This document shows, one piece after another, positions 1-6,825 of a stretch of 8,453 nt of DNA. A program made the translations under genes and the position numbers. The DNA comes from Porphyromonadaceae bacterium. Lineage in GTDB: Bacteria; Bacteroidota; Bacteroidia; Bacteroidales; CAMTPD01. How positions within the stretch are numbered: position 1 is the first letter of the stretch; every line of letters starts with the position of its first letter. The notes under the pieces are model-generated. The model searched no databases. It was given only the letters and a program-made list of their open reading frames with translations, and was not told where the DNA came from. The stretch spans positions 1 to 8,453 of the forward strand of contig DLYT01000145.1 of NCBI GenBank assembly GCA_003447595.1. The letters run 5' to 3'.

Positions 1-1335
1 TCTAATACCGGAAAATACATTGAACTTAAAAACGGATTTGGTGAAACCATTCACTGGACAGAATATCACTCCGGCTATTACGGAAATGCAGTCAACACAC
101 AAGGAGTCTCAATGGAATGCATCGATCCGAGCAACCTCTCGGATGAATCTGGAAATTGGATTGCTGCCACAAATAGCAATAAATGCACTCCCGGAAAAAT
201 AAACTCGGTCAACAGAGCAAATCCGGATAAGACTATTCCTTATATCAAAAACACAAATATTGAGAATAATATTGTCTCAATCGCTGTATCTGAAAGCGTA
301 AATACAGATGATTTATTAGATATTAATAGATACAACGTGAATAAGAGTGAATATCAAATTATAAGTATATCAACCAATAAACCACGTAATAATCGCATCA
401 ACCTAGCCTTTAACAGATCCGTAGAGCAAACAGATCTAACCATTGAGCTACCTATACTTACAGATTTAAATAGGAATAAACAGCTTGTAAGCGAGAAGAT
501 AAAACTTGGTAAGCAAATAACCATTCAACCAGAAGACTTGCTGATCAATGAAATAATGTATGAACCAGACCAAAGTAATGCCGAATACTTAGAGCTGTAC
601 AACAACACCGACAACCCCATCGAATTGAGTGAGATTGGAATCGCTACCAAAAACAATAATGCGGTGGACAAAATAGAAGCAATTGGACCTATAACAATTG
701 CAAGTAAAAGCCATCTGGTACTTTCTTCGAAACCGGAGGTTATACATGAAAACTACTCGGAATCGACACCAGAAAATACCATCGGCTACAAACTACCGAT
801 CCTAAACAATGAAGGATCAACAATTTACATCATTCATAAAACAACAGGGGAAACAGTCGATTACGTTGGATATTTACCATCATGGCACACTGCTAAAAAC
901 AAGCGCAATGTCGCTTTAGAACGAATATCCACAGATGAATCATCTAACGACTCCAACAATTGGAAATCATCATTGGCCAATGAGGGAGGAACACCTGGGA
1001 GAGTCAATACCAAACCATCCGAACCAGAAGAAGGCAACGATGCAGTCGATACAGCCTATCGAAAACCAACAATCCGCATTAGCGAAAATGCAATTGAAAT
1101 AAATTACGGGACATCAGATGCAGACACCAAATGCAGTGCATACATCTTTCGTAGTTCGGGAGTATTGATCTCTCAGATACTAAACAATGAAAACGTCAGT
1201 CCAACGGGACTATTTACCTGGAATAAAAACGAAACATCAAAAAAAATAACCTTGGGCATATATATATTATTGTGGGAATATTATAAGCCCAACGGTGAAT
1301 CCGTCAAATACAAAATACCGTTTGTAATCAGATAA
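1..1335 (+). CDS. Lamin-tail-domain (LTD) protein, C-terminal part (5' end outside window)
   Basis: The reading frame is open from base 1, so this is the last 444 residues of a longer protein; the ATG at 112 lies inside a domain and is not the start. Numbering from the window edge, residues 1-68 are the end of one lamin-tail domain (GVSMECI, GNW, then CTPGKINS). Residues about 75-165 look like an SbsA-type Ig-like linker. Residues about 177-337 form a second LTD (LLINEIMYEP, AEYLELYNN, NVALERIS, NNW, GGTPGRVN). Residues about 353-444 resemble a FlgD-type Ig sandwich, with an IFRSSG strand, a W and a LGIYIL strand. LTDs in bacterial proteins are usually found in exported, often surface-attached, proteins; the exact role is unknown. 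I see no convincing type IX sorting domain, though the last beta domain could be a divergent one. The C-terminal architecture is well supported; the function is not. Confidence 0.85.
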   Translation, partial: SNTGKYIELKNGFGETIHWTEYHSGYYGNAVNTQGVSMECIDPSNLSDESGNWIAATNSNKCTPGKINSVNRANPDKTIPYIKNTNIENNIVSIAVSESVNTDDLLDINRYNVNKSEYQIISISTNKPRNNRINLAFNRSVEQTDLTIELPILTDLNRNKQLVSEKIKLGKQITIQPEDLLINEIMYEPDQSNAEYLELYNNTDNPIELSEIGIATKNNNAVDKIEAIGPITIASKSHLVLSSKPEVIHENYSESTPENTIGYKLPILNNEGSTIYIIHKTTGETVDYVGYLPSWHTAKNKRNVALERISTDESSNDSNNWKSSLANEGGTPGRVNTKPSEPEEGNDAVDTAYRKPTIRISENAIEINYGTSDADTKCSAYIFRSSGVLISQILNNENVSPTGLFTWNKNETSKKITLGIYILLWEYYKPNGESVKYKIPFVIR

Positions 1336-1355
1336 CAATCTGATTCACAAATCAG
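1326..1355. repeat. Alternating inverted-repeat arms at a convergent gene junction
   Basis: AATCAGAT (1326-1333) pairs perfectly with ATCTGATT (1338-1345) across the 4-nt loop AACA. The 3' arm can instead pair with a third arm, AATCAG (1350-1355), using CTGATT at 1340-1345 and a CACA loop. The element spans the stop codon of the lamin-tail gene and reaches the stop codon of the opposing small gene. It may act as a bidirectional 3'-end structure, but neither side has a T-tract, so I do not call it a classical intrinsic terminator. Confidence 0.5.
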
Positions 1356-1579
1356 CGAAGCGCGATACTTCTAGTTTTGCAAGATGAACCGGCTTTCTTT
1401 CCTGGTTCAATTTTGCAGCGCTCTGCTTTTTGTTTTTGTGAAACCGGCTTCATTTCCTTTACTTCTACCTTTGATTGCGAAGAAGAATTGTCAGTTTTCT
1501 TTTTTGCTTCTTTAGCAAAACTTGCTCCAGGATTCAAAAAAGCCAAAGCTAGGGCTGAACAAAATACAATCTTTACCAT
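1352..1579 (-). CDS. Small secreted lysine-rich protein with two cysteines, unknown function
   Basis: I do not recognise this 75-residue protein. It starts MVKIVFCSALALAFLNPGASFA and then KEAKKK, a textbook type I signal peptide with a likely cut after A22. The 53-residue mature part is highly basic and low in complexity (many K, S, Q and E). It holds two cysteines, C55 and C67, that could form one disulfide (RCKIEPGKKAGSSCK). I chose the ATG at 1579; a TTG four codons upstream keeps the frame but would only add CTD before the hydrophobic segment. A TTG-N19-TACATTTG promoter lies just upstream, which favours a real gene over a chance frame. An opposing 72-residue frame covers the same bases but lacks comparable features. 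The gene converges with the lamin-tail gene and diverges from tcdA. A periplasmic or secreted location is inferred; the function is unknown. Confidence 0.65.
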   Translation of the reverse strand: MVKIVFCSALALAFLNPGASFAKEAKKKTDNSSSQSKVEVKEMKPVSQKQKAERCKIEPGKKAGSSCKTRSIALR

Positions 1580-1617
1580 ATCCGTACACAATTAACAAAT
1601 AAATTATACTTCGAAAG

Positions 1618-1647
1618 CAAATGTAGCAGATCAAAATAGATTTGCAA
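1618..1647 (-). promoter_or_regulatory. Bacteroidetes-type promoter for the small secreted protein gene
   Basis: On the minus strand TTG (1647-1645) is followed by exactly 19 nt and then TACATTTG (1625-1618). This matches both the -33 TTG and the -7 TAnnTTTG elements of the Bacteroidetes primary sigma factor at the usual spacing. Transcription would start near 1611, leaving a leader of about 32 nt before the ATG at 1579. Confidence 0.6.
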
Positions 1648-1701
1648 CTCTATTAAGCTTTAAATATTTCTAATTGACAAAAACGGGACGAGGTTTATCA
1701 C

Positions 1702-1709
1702 TATTTTTG
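1702..1709 (+). promoter_or_regulatory. Probable -7 element of the tcdA-lolD promoter
   Basis: TATTTTTG matches the Bacteroidetes -7 consensus TAnnTTTG and lies 17 nt before the tcdA ATG. The nearest TTG (1674-1676, within TTGAC) is 25 nt upstream, longer than the usual 19-21, so the -33 part is weak. The implied leader is about 10 nt with an A-rich run (AGAAAAAGTA), which is usual for genes of this group. Confidence 0.45.
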
Positions 1710-1726
1710 TAGAAAAAGTAACATCA

Positions 1727-2437
1727 ATGACAAATTGGAGCGAAAGAACTGAATTATTATTGGGAAATGAGCGTGTAAACTATCTAAAAGAGAAACATGT
1801 TTTGGTAGTAGGGCTCGGTGGTGTTGGCGCATATGCAGCTGAAATGATTTGTCGTGCCGGGATTGGCAAAATGACCATCATTGACGCAGACAAAGTTAAT
1901 GCCAGTAACATCAACAGGCAATTACCGGCCACCCATGCAACATTAGGACAGTTGAAAGCAGATGTTATGGCGCAACGACTCCGTGATATCAATCCGGACA
2001 TTGAGCTTAATGTTATTGCTGAATTTATCAAAGATGAAAAAATTCCGGAGATACTTGAAAGCGCAAAGTTCGATTATGTAGTAGACGCAATCGATTCACT
2101 AAGTCCGAAGGTATATCTTATCTACAATGCATACAAAATGCAGCTACCCATTGTTTCATCAATGGGAGCCGGAGGAAAGATTGATCCATCTCAAGTAAAA
2201 ATAGCAGATATCTCAAAATCTCACAATTGTGCCTTAGCGAAGGCTGTGCGCAAACGACTCAACCGTCTCGATGTACGCAAAGGTATACCGGTAGTATTCT
2301 CTACAGAGTTTGCCGATGAGAACGCAATCGTAAAGGTTGAAAACGAACAAAATAAAATCAGTACGGCCGGAACGATATCATACTTACCGGCTATATTCGG
2401 ATGCTACTTAGCATCTTATGTAATAAGAAACATTTAA
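1727..2437 (+). CDS. tcdA: tRNA threonylcarbamoyladenosine dehydratase (TcdA/CsdL family)
   Basis: An E1-like, ThiF/MoeB-fold enzyme of 236 residues. The family uses ATP to dehydrate t6A at position 37 of ANN-decoding tRNAs to cyclic t6A in the cytoplasm. The nucleotide-binding motif GLGGVG is at residues 29-34, the strand-end acidic pair IIDAD at 51-55, and the adenylate-binding NINRQ at 61-65. DAIDSLSPK (about residue 120 onward) is the usual conserved segment after the Rossmann core. The N-terminal [10 protein letters not shown] is also typical of TcdA rather than of ThiF or MoeB, and the CxxC zinc pairs of those proteins are absent. It is shorter than the E. coli protein (268 residues) but close to what I expect of Bacteroidetes homologues. 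The ATG follows a short A-rich leader. It is 10 nt ahead of lolD, implying one transcript. Confidence 0.92.
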   Translation: MTNWSERTELLLGNERVNYLKEKHVLVVGLGGVGAYAAEMICRAGIGKMTIIDADKVNASNINRQLPATHATLGQLKADVMAQRLRDINPDIELNVIAEFIKDEKIPEILESAKFDYVVDAIDSLSPKVYLIYNAYKMQLPIVSSMGAGGKIDPSQVKIADISKSHNCALAKAVRKRLNRLDVRKGIPVVFSTEFADENAIVKVENEQNKISTAGTISYLPAIFGCYLASYVIRNI

Positions 2438-2447
2438 ATCAGCTTAT

Positions 2448-3101
2448 ATGATTATTACCAGGGGAATAACCAAAAGCTTTGACAAGCTTCAGGTTCTAAA
2501 AGGGATCGATATATCGATAAAACCAGGCGAGATAGTATCAATTGTAGGTCCGAGTGGAGCAGGCAAAACAACCCTACTTCAGATACTCGGCACTCTCGAC
2601 AAGCCAAATTCCGGTGAGGTAATAATCAACAATACACCCGTGCATACGCTGAATCAAGAAGATTTAGCGGCCTTTCGAAATAAGAATATTGGATTCGTGT
2701 TTCAGTTTCATCAGCTGCTACCCGAATTTACAGCTCTTGAAAATGTTATGATCCCTGCTCTAATCGCAAAAATAAAGCGACAAGAAGCAGAAAAGAAAGC
2801 CATGGATCTGCTTCTATTTCTAGGTCTAAAAGACCGAGAACAACATAAGCCATCTGAGCTTTCGGGAGGAGAAAAGCAACGCGTTGCTATTGCCAGAGCA
2901 CTGATTAATAATCCTGCTGTGATTTTAGCAGATGAGCCATCGGGTAGTCTCGACTCTCAAAACAAAGAAGAGCTTCATAAACTATTCTTTGAACTTCGTG
3001 ACAAAATGAACCAAACCTTTGTGATTGTAACACACGACGAAGAGTTGGCCAAGATTACAGATCGCACCATTCATATGAAAGACGGCTACATTGTAGAATA
3101 A
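2448..3101 (+). CDS. lolD: LolD-like ABC transporter ATP-binding protein
   Basis: A 217-residue ABC ATPase with all motifs intact: Walker [10 protein letters not shown] at 34-42, Q-loop Q86, signature LSGGEKQR at 138-145, Walker B VILADE at 158-163 and the switch histidine H196. The stretch after the Q-loop, [16 protein letters not shown] (about 85-100), is the hallmark of LolD, the ATPase that powers the LolCE permease in extracting lipoproteins from the inner membrane for transfer to LolA. MacB and FtsE are close relatives, but this stretch and the length favour LolD. No LolC/E-type permease lies next to it, so the partner must be encoded elsewhere. It starts 10 nt after tcdA and is probably translated from the same mRNA. 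The stop codon sits inside an inverted repeat. Confidence 0.88.
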   Translation: MIITRGITKSFDKLQVLKGIDISIKPGEIVSIVGPSGAGKTTLLQILGTLDKPNSGEVIINNTPVHTLNQEDLAAFRNKNIGFVFQFHQLLPEFTALENVMIPALIAKIKRQEAEKKAMDLLLFLGLKDREQHKPSELSGGEKQRVAIARALINNPAVILADEPSGSLDSQNKEELHKLFFELRDKMNQTFVIVTHDEELAKITDRTIHMKDGYIVE

Positions 3102-3108
3102 TAGCCGT
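3082..3108 (+). repeat. Inverted repeat across the lolD stop codon
   Basis: ACGGCTA (3082-3088) and TAGCCGT (3102-3108) are perfect complements separated by 13 nt that include the lolD stop. No T-tract follows, so it may slow or stabilise a transcript 3' end rather than terminate it. The 57-nt spacer to the next gene shows no good promoter, so some read-through into the first transporter is plausible. Confidence 0.35.
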
Positions 3109-3158
3109 TAGAAGAATCAACACACTCGAATTATAAACAAAAAACATAAACACCAATT

Positions 3159-4523
3159 ATGACAAATCATGAAAGAGCCAAGTTTGGAAGTAAACTTGGA
3201 GTAATTCTTGCCTCGGTTGGTAGTGCCGTAGGATTGGGTAATATATGGAGATTTCCATACGAAACAGGACAAAACGGAGGAGCAGCTTTCATTATCGTAT
3301 ATGTATGCAGCGTACTTCTTTTGGGTCTACCCGCTATGCTGGCAGAGTTTTATATCGGACGCAAATCAAGAAAAAATGCATTCGGAGCCTTTCAAGTATT
3401 GGCCCCTAAAACAAAATGGTATGCCATTGGCGTATTGGGTGTTTTATCAGCCTTGTTCATTCTCGGGTTTTATAGTGTTATCTCTGGATGGACACTTGAA
3501 TATTTGTGGCAAGCACTAAGCGGAGGCTTAATGAATCAAACCAGTGCCGAATTTACACAAGAATTCTCGGCATTTACAAGCGGCACCTACCGTCCAATCT
3601 TTTGGACCGTAGTCTTTGTAGCACTCACACACTTAATTATTTCGGCAGGAGTACAAAAAGGGATCGAGCGTTACTCAAAGATTATGATGCCAATGTTGTT
3701 CGTAATCCTTATCATCTTGGCAATACGTTCGGTTACGTTGCCCAATGGTATGGAAGGTTTAACTTTCTTGTTCAAACCCGATTTTAGCAAGATCAATTCT
3801 GACGTTATATTGAGCGCAATGGGACAAGCCTTCTTCTCTATGAGTATTGGTATGGGGATTCTCATTACCTATGGCTCGTATTTTAGAAAAAGCACAAACC
3901 TTCAGCACACGGCTTTGTCTGTAATGGTGCTTGACTCGTTGGTCGCAATTATGTCGGGAATCATTATTTTCCCGGCTGTATTTAGCTTCGGAATTCAACC
4001 TTCACAAGGACCGGAACTCGTATTTATCACACTTCCAAACGTATTTGAGCAAATGCCATTTGCTGTAGTTTGGTCGGCGATATTTTATATTTTACTTGCT
4101 GTAGCCGCACTTACATCTACTATTTCATTACACGAGGTAGTGACAGCGTTTATGCAAGAAGAATTCAAAATCAGCAGAAAGAAAGCAGCTTGGATTGTAT
4201 CTGGACTTGTGATTGCACTGGGTGTTTTAAGTTCATTATCATTTGGAGTAATGAAAGACTTTACCATTTTCGGTAAAACATTCTTTGACTTCCTTGACTT
4301 TATTACAGCTAAAATTATGCTTCCATTAGGCGGTATGCTTATCTGTATCTTTGTAGGTTGGAGAGTAGATAAACACATCTTACAAGACGAACTTACCAAC
4401 CACGGCAGCATTGCCTTCCGTTTCTTTACTGTATATCGATTCCTTCTTAAGTATTTTGCTCCTATAGCAATTGCTTTGATCTTCCTAAACGAACTAGGAT
4501 TGTTTAAGATGTTAGAATCTTAA
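3159..4523 (+). CDS. Sodium-dependent amino acid transporter, NSS/SNF family (copy 1)
   Basis: A 454-residue inner-membrane symporter of the LeuT fold with about 11 hydrophobic segments, like the bacterial MhsT and Tyt1 group rather than 12-helix LeuT. Helix 1 carries the family signature GSAVGLGNIWRFPY (21-34), with N28 and R31 equivalent to LeuT N27 and R30. Helix 3 has the FYSVISGWTLEYLW motif with Y105 matching LeuT Y108. Helix 6 is GQAFFSMSIGMG (222-233), and helix 8 is AALTSTIS with T319/S320 at the Na2-site positions. D259 stands where LeuT has N286, and A263 where LeuT has E290. The GMG of helix 6, with M232 at the LeuT F259 position, suggests a roomy pocket for hydrophobic or aromatic amino acids; that substrate call is inference. 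It follows lolD by 57 nt, and a terminator lies 85 nt beyond its stop. Confidence 0.93.
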   Translation: MTNHERAKFGSKLGVILASVGSAVGLGNIWRFPYETGQNGGAAFIIVYVCSVLLLGLPAMLAEFYIGRKSRKNAFGAFQVLAPKTKWYAIGVLGVLSALFILGFYSVISGWTLEYLWQALSGGLMNQTSAEFTQEFSAFTSGTYRPIFWTVVFVALTHLIISAGVQKGIERYSKIMMPMLFVILIILAIRSVTLPNGMEGLTFLFKPDFSKINSDVILSAMGQAFFSMSIGMGILITYGSYFRKSTNLQHTALSVMVLDSLVAIMSGIIIFPAVFSFGIQPSQGPELVFITLPNVFEQMPFAVVWSAIFYILLAVAALTSTISLHEVVTAFMQEEFKISRKKAAWIVSGLVIALGVLSSLSFGVMKDFTIFGKTFFDFLDFITAKIMLPLGGMLICIFVGWRVDKHILQDELTNHGSIAFRFFTVYRFLLKYFAPIAIALIFLNELGLFKMLES

Positions 4524-4539
4524 ACTCTTGATCAAATAC

Positions 4540-4553
4540 AAATAGCGCTATTT
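4540..4553. repeat. 14-bp perfect palindrome AAATAGCGCTATTT
   Basis: A perfect 14-bp palindrome 17 nt after the stop of the first transporter. It is embedded in a loose direct repeat: TCAAATACAAAT precedes it, and TCAAATACACATTTATCT follows about 30 nt later. It could be an operator or simply part of a structured 3' UTR; nothing distinguishes these from sequence alone. Confidence 0.35.
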
Positions 4554-4571
4554 ATCTCTACTCAAATACAC

Positions 4572-4597
4572 ATTTATCTTTTTAGATAAATATTTTT
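4572..4597 (+). terminator. AT-rich hairpin, possible first weak terminator
   Basis: ATTTATCT (4572-4579) and AGATAAAT (4584-4591) are perfect complements around a TTTT loop, followed by ATTTTT. The stem has only one G-C pair, so termination here alone would be weak; it precedes a much better terminator. Confidence 0.3.
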
Positions 4598-4607
4598 CAG
4601 AAATAAA

Positions 4608-4652
4608 AACAGCCGAGTTGCATGTTAACCATTGTCATCTCGGTTGTTTTTT
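4608..4652 (+). terminator. Rho-independent terminator after the first NSS transporter
   Basis: AACAGCCGAG (4608-4617) pairs with CTCGGTTGTT (4639-4648) over 10 bp with a single G-U pair, and the T-run continues to 4652. An A-rich run precedes the stem. The 21-nt loop is longer than usual and contains the near-palindrome ATGTTAACCAT. Its position splits the two transporter genes into separate transcription units. Confidence 0.75.
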
Positions 4653-4662
4653 CAGATATTTG
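4632..4662 (+). promoter_or_regulatory. Candidate promoter for the second NSS transporter
   Basis: TTG (4632-4634), then 20 nt, then GATATTTG (4655-4662), which departs from TAnnTTTG only at the first base. The -33 part would lie inside the preceding terminator loop, so termination and initiation signals would overlap. The implied leader to the ATG at 4761 is about 90 nt. A promoter is expected here because of the terminator, but this exact placement is tentative. Confidence 0.25.
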
Positions 4663-4760
4663 TACCACTAGATTCACAGAATAAGACCTGAGAAGGGCTA
4701 TGATGAGACAATTCTCTTAACGAATTCTTATTTATTACACAATAATTAGTTTTTACATTT

Positions 4761-6125
4761 ATGACAAATCAGGAAAGAGCCACCTTTGGCAGCAAACTTG
4801 GAGTTATCCTAGCTTCAGTAGGTAGTGCTGTAGGGCTAGGCAACATCTGGCGATTCCCTTATGAAGCAGGACAAAATGGTGGAGCAGCCTTTTTACTTGT
4901 ATACATCGGTTGTGTTTTATTACTAGGCCTACCGGTTATGCTTACCGAATTCTTCATCGGTCGCCACTCAAAAAGCAATGCTTTCGGAGCTTTCAACGTG
5001 TTAGCACCAGGCACAAGATGGAATCTTATTGGGATAATGTTTGTAATTGCAGCATTCTTTATCCTCGGTTTTTATAGTGTAATCTCCGGATGGACACTCG
5101 AGTATTTATGGCAGTCTCTTTCCAACTCCCTTGGTCATCAAAGCACGGCAGAATATGCAAGCGAATTTACAGCGTTCACGTCTCATAATTTCAGACCGCT
5201 TATTTGGACGATGGTATTCTTGCTTCTCACTCACTTTATCATTTCGGCCGGTGTACAGAAAGGTATCGAGAGAGCCTCTAAGATTATGATGCCTCTTCTA
5301 TTTATCTTTATTACGATTCTGGCTATTCGCTCAATTATGTTGCCAAACGGTATGGAAGGATTAAAGTTCTTATTCCAACCGGACTTCTCTAAAATCAACT
5401 CTAAAGTGATTATCAGTGCTCTCGGACAAGCGTTCTTTTCTTTGAGTATCGGTATGGGTACTTTGATTACATACAGTTCATATTTTAGTAGCGACACAAA
5501 ACTCGTAAAAACCGCATTGTCTGTAATTACATTAGATACACTTGTTGCTGTAATGGCGGGGGTAATCATTTTCCCTGCTGTATTTAGCTTTGGTATTGCA
5601 CCATCGCAAGGAACAGAGCTCGTATTTATTACGCTGCCAAACGTATTCCAACAAATGCCTTTCTCTATATTTTGGGCTACGATCTTCTATTTGCTTTTAG
5701 CAGTAGCTGCTCTTACATCTACAATCTCTATGCACGAAGTTGCAACTGCGTTTGTAAACGAGGAGTTGAAGATAGATCGTAAAAAAGCAGCATGGATCGT
5801 TACAGGTATTGTTATGGTGCTAGGAGTATTAAGTACTTTATCTTTTGGTATCTTAAAAGAAAACACCATATTTGGACTTACCGTATTCGAACTACTCGAC
5901 TTTGTAACAGCTAAAGTTATGCTTCCAATCGGTGGTATGCTTATCTGCTACTTTGTAGGATGGAGAATAGATAAGAAAGTATTGAAAGCCGAACTAACCA
6001 ACAACGGCACGGTTCCTTTCTACTTCTTTAATGGGTTCTCGTTTGTACTTCGCTTTATTGCACCTGCAGCGATAGCCCTTATCTTCTTGAATGAATTGGG
6101 AGCTTTTAAGTTTTTCCAATCATAG
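4761..6125 (+). CDS. Sodium-dependent amino acid transporter, NSS/SNF family (copy 2)
   Basis: Also 454 residues and collinear with the upstream copy without gaps by eye. About 147 of the first 200 residues are identical, so this is a diverged tandem paralogue. The NSS landmarks are retained: GSAVGLGNIWRFPY, FYSVISGWTLEYLW, GQAFFSLSIGMG and AALTSTIS, with D259 and A263 again replacing LeuT N286 and E290. About 11 membrane segments are seen. Among residues aligned by eye with the LeuT substrate pocket, the only change from copy 1 is position 324 (L to M, the LeuT I359 site). Predicted role: Na+-coupled uptake of a hydrophobic or aromatic amino acid; the exact substrate is not readable. It probably has its own promoter after the terminator at 4608-4652, and it is followed 30 nt later by the HhH gene, probably on the same mRNA. 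Confidence 0.93.
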   Translation: MTNQERATFGSKLGVILASVGSAVGLGNIWRFPYEAGQNGGAAFLLVYIGCVLLLGLPVMLTEFFIGRHSKSNAFGAFNVLAPGTRWNLIGIMFVIAAFFILGFYSVISGWTLEYLWQSLSNSLGHQSTAEYASEFTAFTSHNFRPLIWTMVFLLLTHFIISAGVQKGIERASKIMMPLLFIFITILAIRSIMLPNGMEGLKFLFQPDFSKINSKVIISALGQAFFSLSIGMGTLITYSSYFSSDTKLVKTALSVITLDTLVAVMAGVIIFPAVFSFGIAPSQGTELVFITLPNVFQQMPFSIFWATIFYLLLAVAALTSTISMHEVATAFVNEELKIDRKKAAWIVTGIVMVLGVLSTLSFGILKENTIFGLTVFELLDFVTAKVMLPIGGMLICYFVGWRIDKKVLKAELTNNGTVPFYFFNGFSFVLRFIAPAAIALIFLNELGAFKFFQS

Positions 6126-6155
6126 CAAGACCGACCTTTTTCTAATACTACATTT

Positions 6156-6800
6156 ATGAATACATTGAAAGACCTGTTTTACTTTACATACAAAGAAAAA
6201 AGAGCTTTGATTGTTTTGCTTGTTATGGGCGCAACAATCGGAAGCTCTTTTTTTATTTTAGATGACGAAGGCGTTACAGTAAAAGCAAACACCCTCACTC
6301 CTCATCCCATTCCTCAAAAAACAGAAAAAGCTCAGCGTCCTCAAAAGCATATATCTGCCAATGAAAAGGAATATGAATACCAGCCCAAATACAAGAAAGG
6401 GATTCTGATTGATCTCAATCAGGCAGATTCTTCGGAGCTAAAAATGATTCCGGGTATCGGAACAATTACAGCCAGACGAATCATACACTACAAAAACAAA
6501 CTGGGCGGATACTATTCTACGGACCAATTATTTGAGATACGAGGAATAGACTCTATCCAAATTGATAAAATACAAGCATGGTTGCATGTTCCCAATATCG
6601 ATATCCAGAAAATACCGATCAATCGTATTCCGGCAGACTCGCTGATAAAACATCCTTATATCTCATTCAAGCAATCAAAAGCCATTCAATATTTATTGAA
6701 ACATCGAAAAAAGATTACCGGTTGGACTGAATTGATGATGCTTGAAGAGTTTACAAAAAACGACAAACAGCGTTTAGTACACTATTTGTCGTTTGAATAA
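6156..6800 (+). CDS. Membrane-anchored helix-hairpin-helix (ComEA-like) protein
   Basis: A 214-residue protein with one N-terminal membrane segment (about 17-35, after YKEKRA), then a polar, proline- and lysine-rich linker (about 43-80), then HhH-type modules. The first is canonical: IDLNQADSSELKMIPGIG at 85-102, then ARRIIHYKNKLGGYYSTDQL, as in ComEA-family DNA-binding domains. A second, degenerate module (about 153-213) keeps the start (PINRIPADSLIKHPYI, AIQYLLKHRKKITGW) but lacks the GIG hairpin. ComEA binds incoming DNA on the outer face of the cytoplasmic membrane in competent bacteria; in Bacteroidota such proteins are common but their role is not established. The topology suggests the HhH part lies in the periplasm. 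The 30-nt gap from the transporter, without a terminator, suggests co-transcription. The family call is firm; a DNA-uptake role is only a possibility. Confidence 0.85.
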   Translation: MNTLKDLFYFTYKEKRALIVLLVMGATIGSSFFILDDEGVTVKANTLTPHPIPQKTEKAQRPQKHISANEKEYEYQPKYKKGILIDLNQADSSELKMIPGIGTITARRIIHYKNKLGGYYSTDQLFEIRGIDSIQIDKIQAWLHVPNIDIQKIPINRIPADSLIKHPYISFKQSKAIQYLLKHRKKITGWTELMMLEEFTKNDKQRLVHYLSFE

Positions 6801-6807
6801 TATTCAG

Positions 6808-6825
6808 TTGATCAATAAAGATCAA
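6808..6825. repeat. Short inverted and direct repeat at the second convergent junction
   Basis: TTGATC (6808-6813) and GATCAA (6820-6825) are complementary around AATAAA; the same bases also form a direct repeat GATCAAT-AAA-GATCAAT. It fills most of the 21-nt gap between the HhH gene and the convergent mutarotase gene and overlaps the latter's stop codon. It lacks a T-tract on either strand, so a terminator role is weakly supported. Confidence 0.3.

Noticed and set aside
112..114. ATG at 112 as the start of the lamin-tail gene
   Set aside because: The frame is open upstream to base 1 and the residues before it (GKYIELKNGFGETIHW) continue the same lamin-tail domain.
1580..1591. TTG start four codons upstream for the small secreted protein
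   Set aside because: It only adds CTD before the basic residue and hydrophobic core; the ATG at 1579 gives a standard signal peptide.
1377..1595. 72-residue plus-strand open frame opposite the small secreted protein gene
   Set aside because: It has no signal peptide, no good promoter in front and no recognisable domain. The minus-strand frame has both a signal peptide and a consensus promoter.
3102..3158. Promoter or terminator between lolD and the first transporter
   Set aside because: No TAnnTTTG match is present and the inverted repeat at 3082-3108 lacks a T-tract; the spacer is too short to say more.
4085..4411. 108-residue minus-strand frame inside the first transporter, and similar frames at 3671-3998, 5231-5569 and 5687-5869
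   Set aside because: They are antisense shadows of helix-rich transporter coding sequence; the paralogous positions produce matching shadows in both copies.
4747..4754. TAGTTTTT just before the second transporter as a -7 element
   Set aside because: It would give a leaderless transcript, lacks the final G and has no TTG at the right distance.
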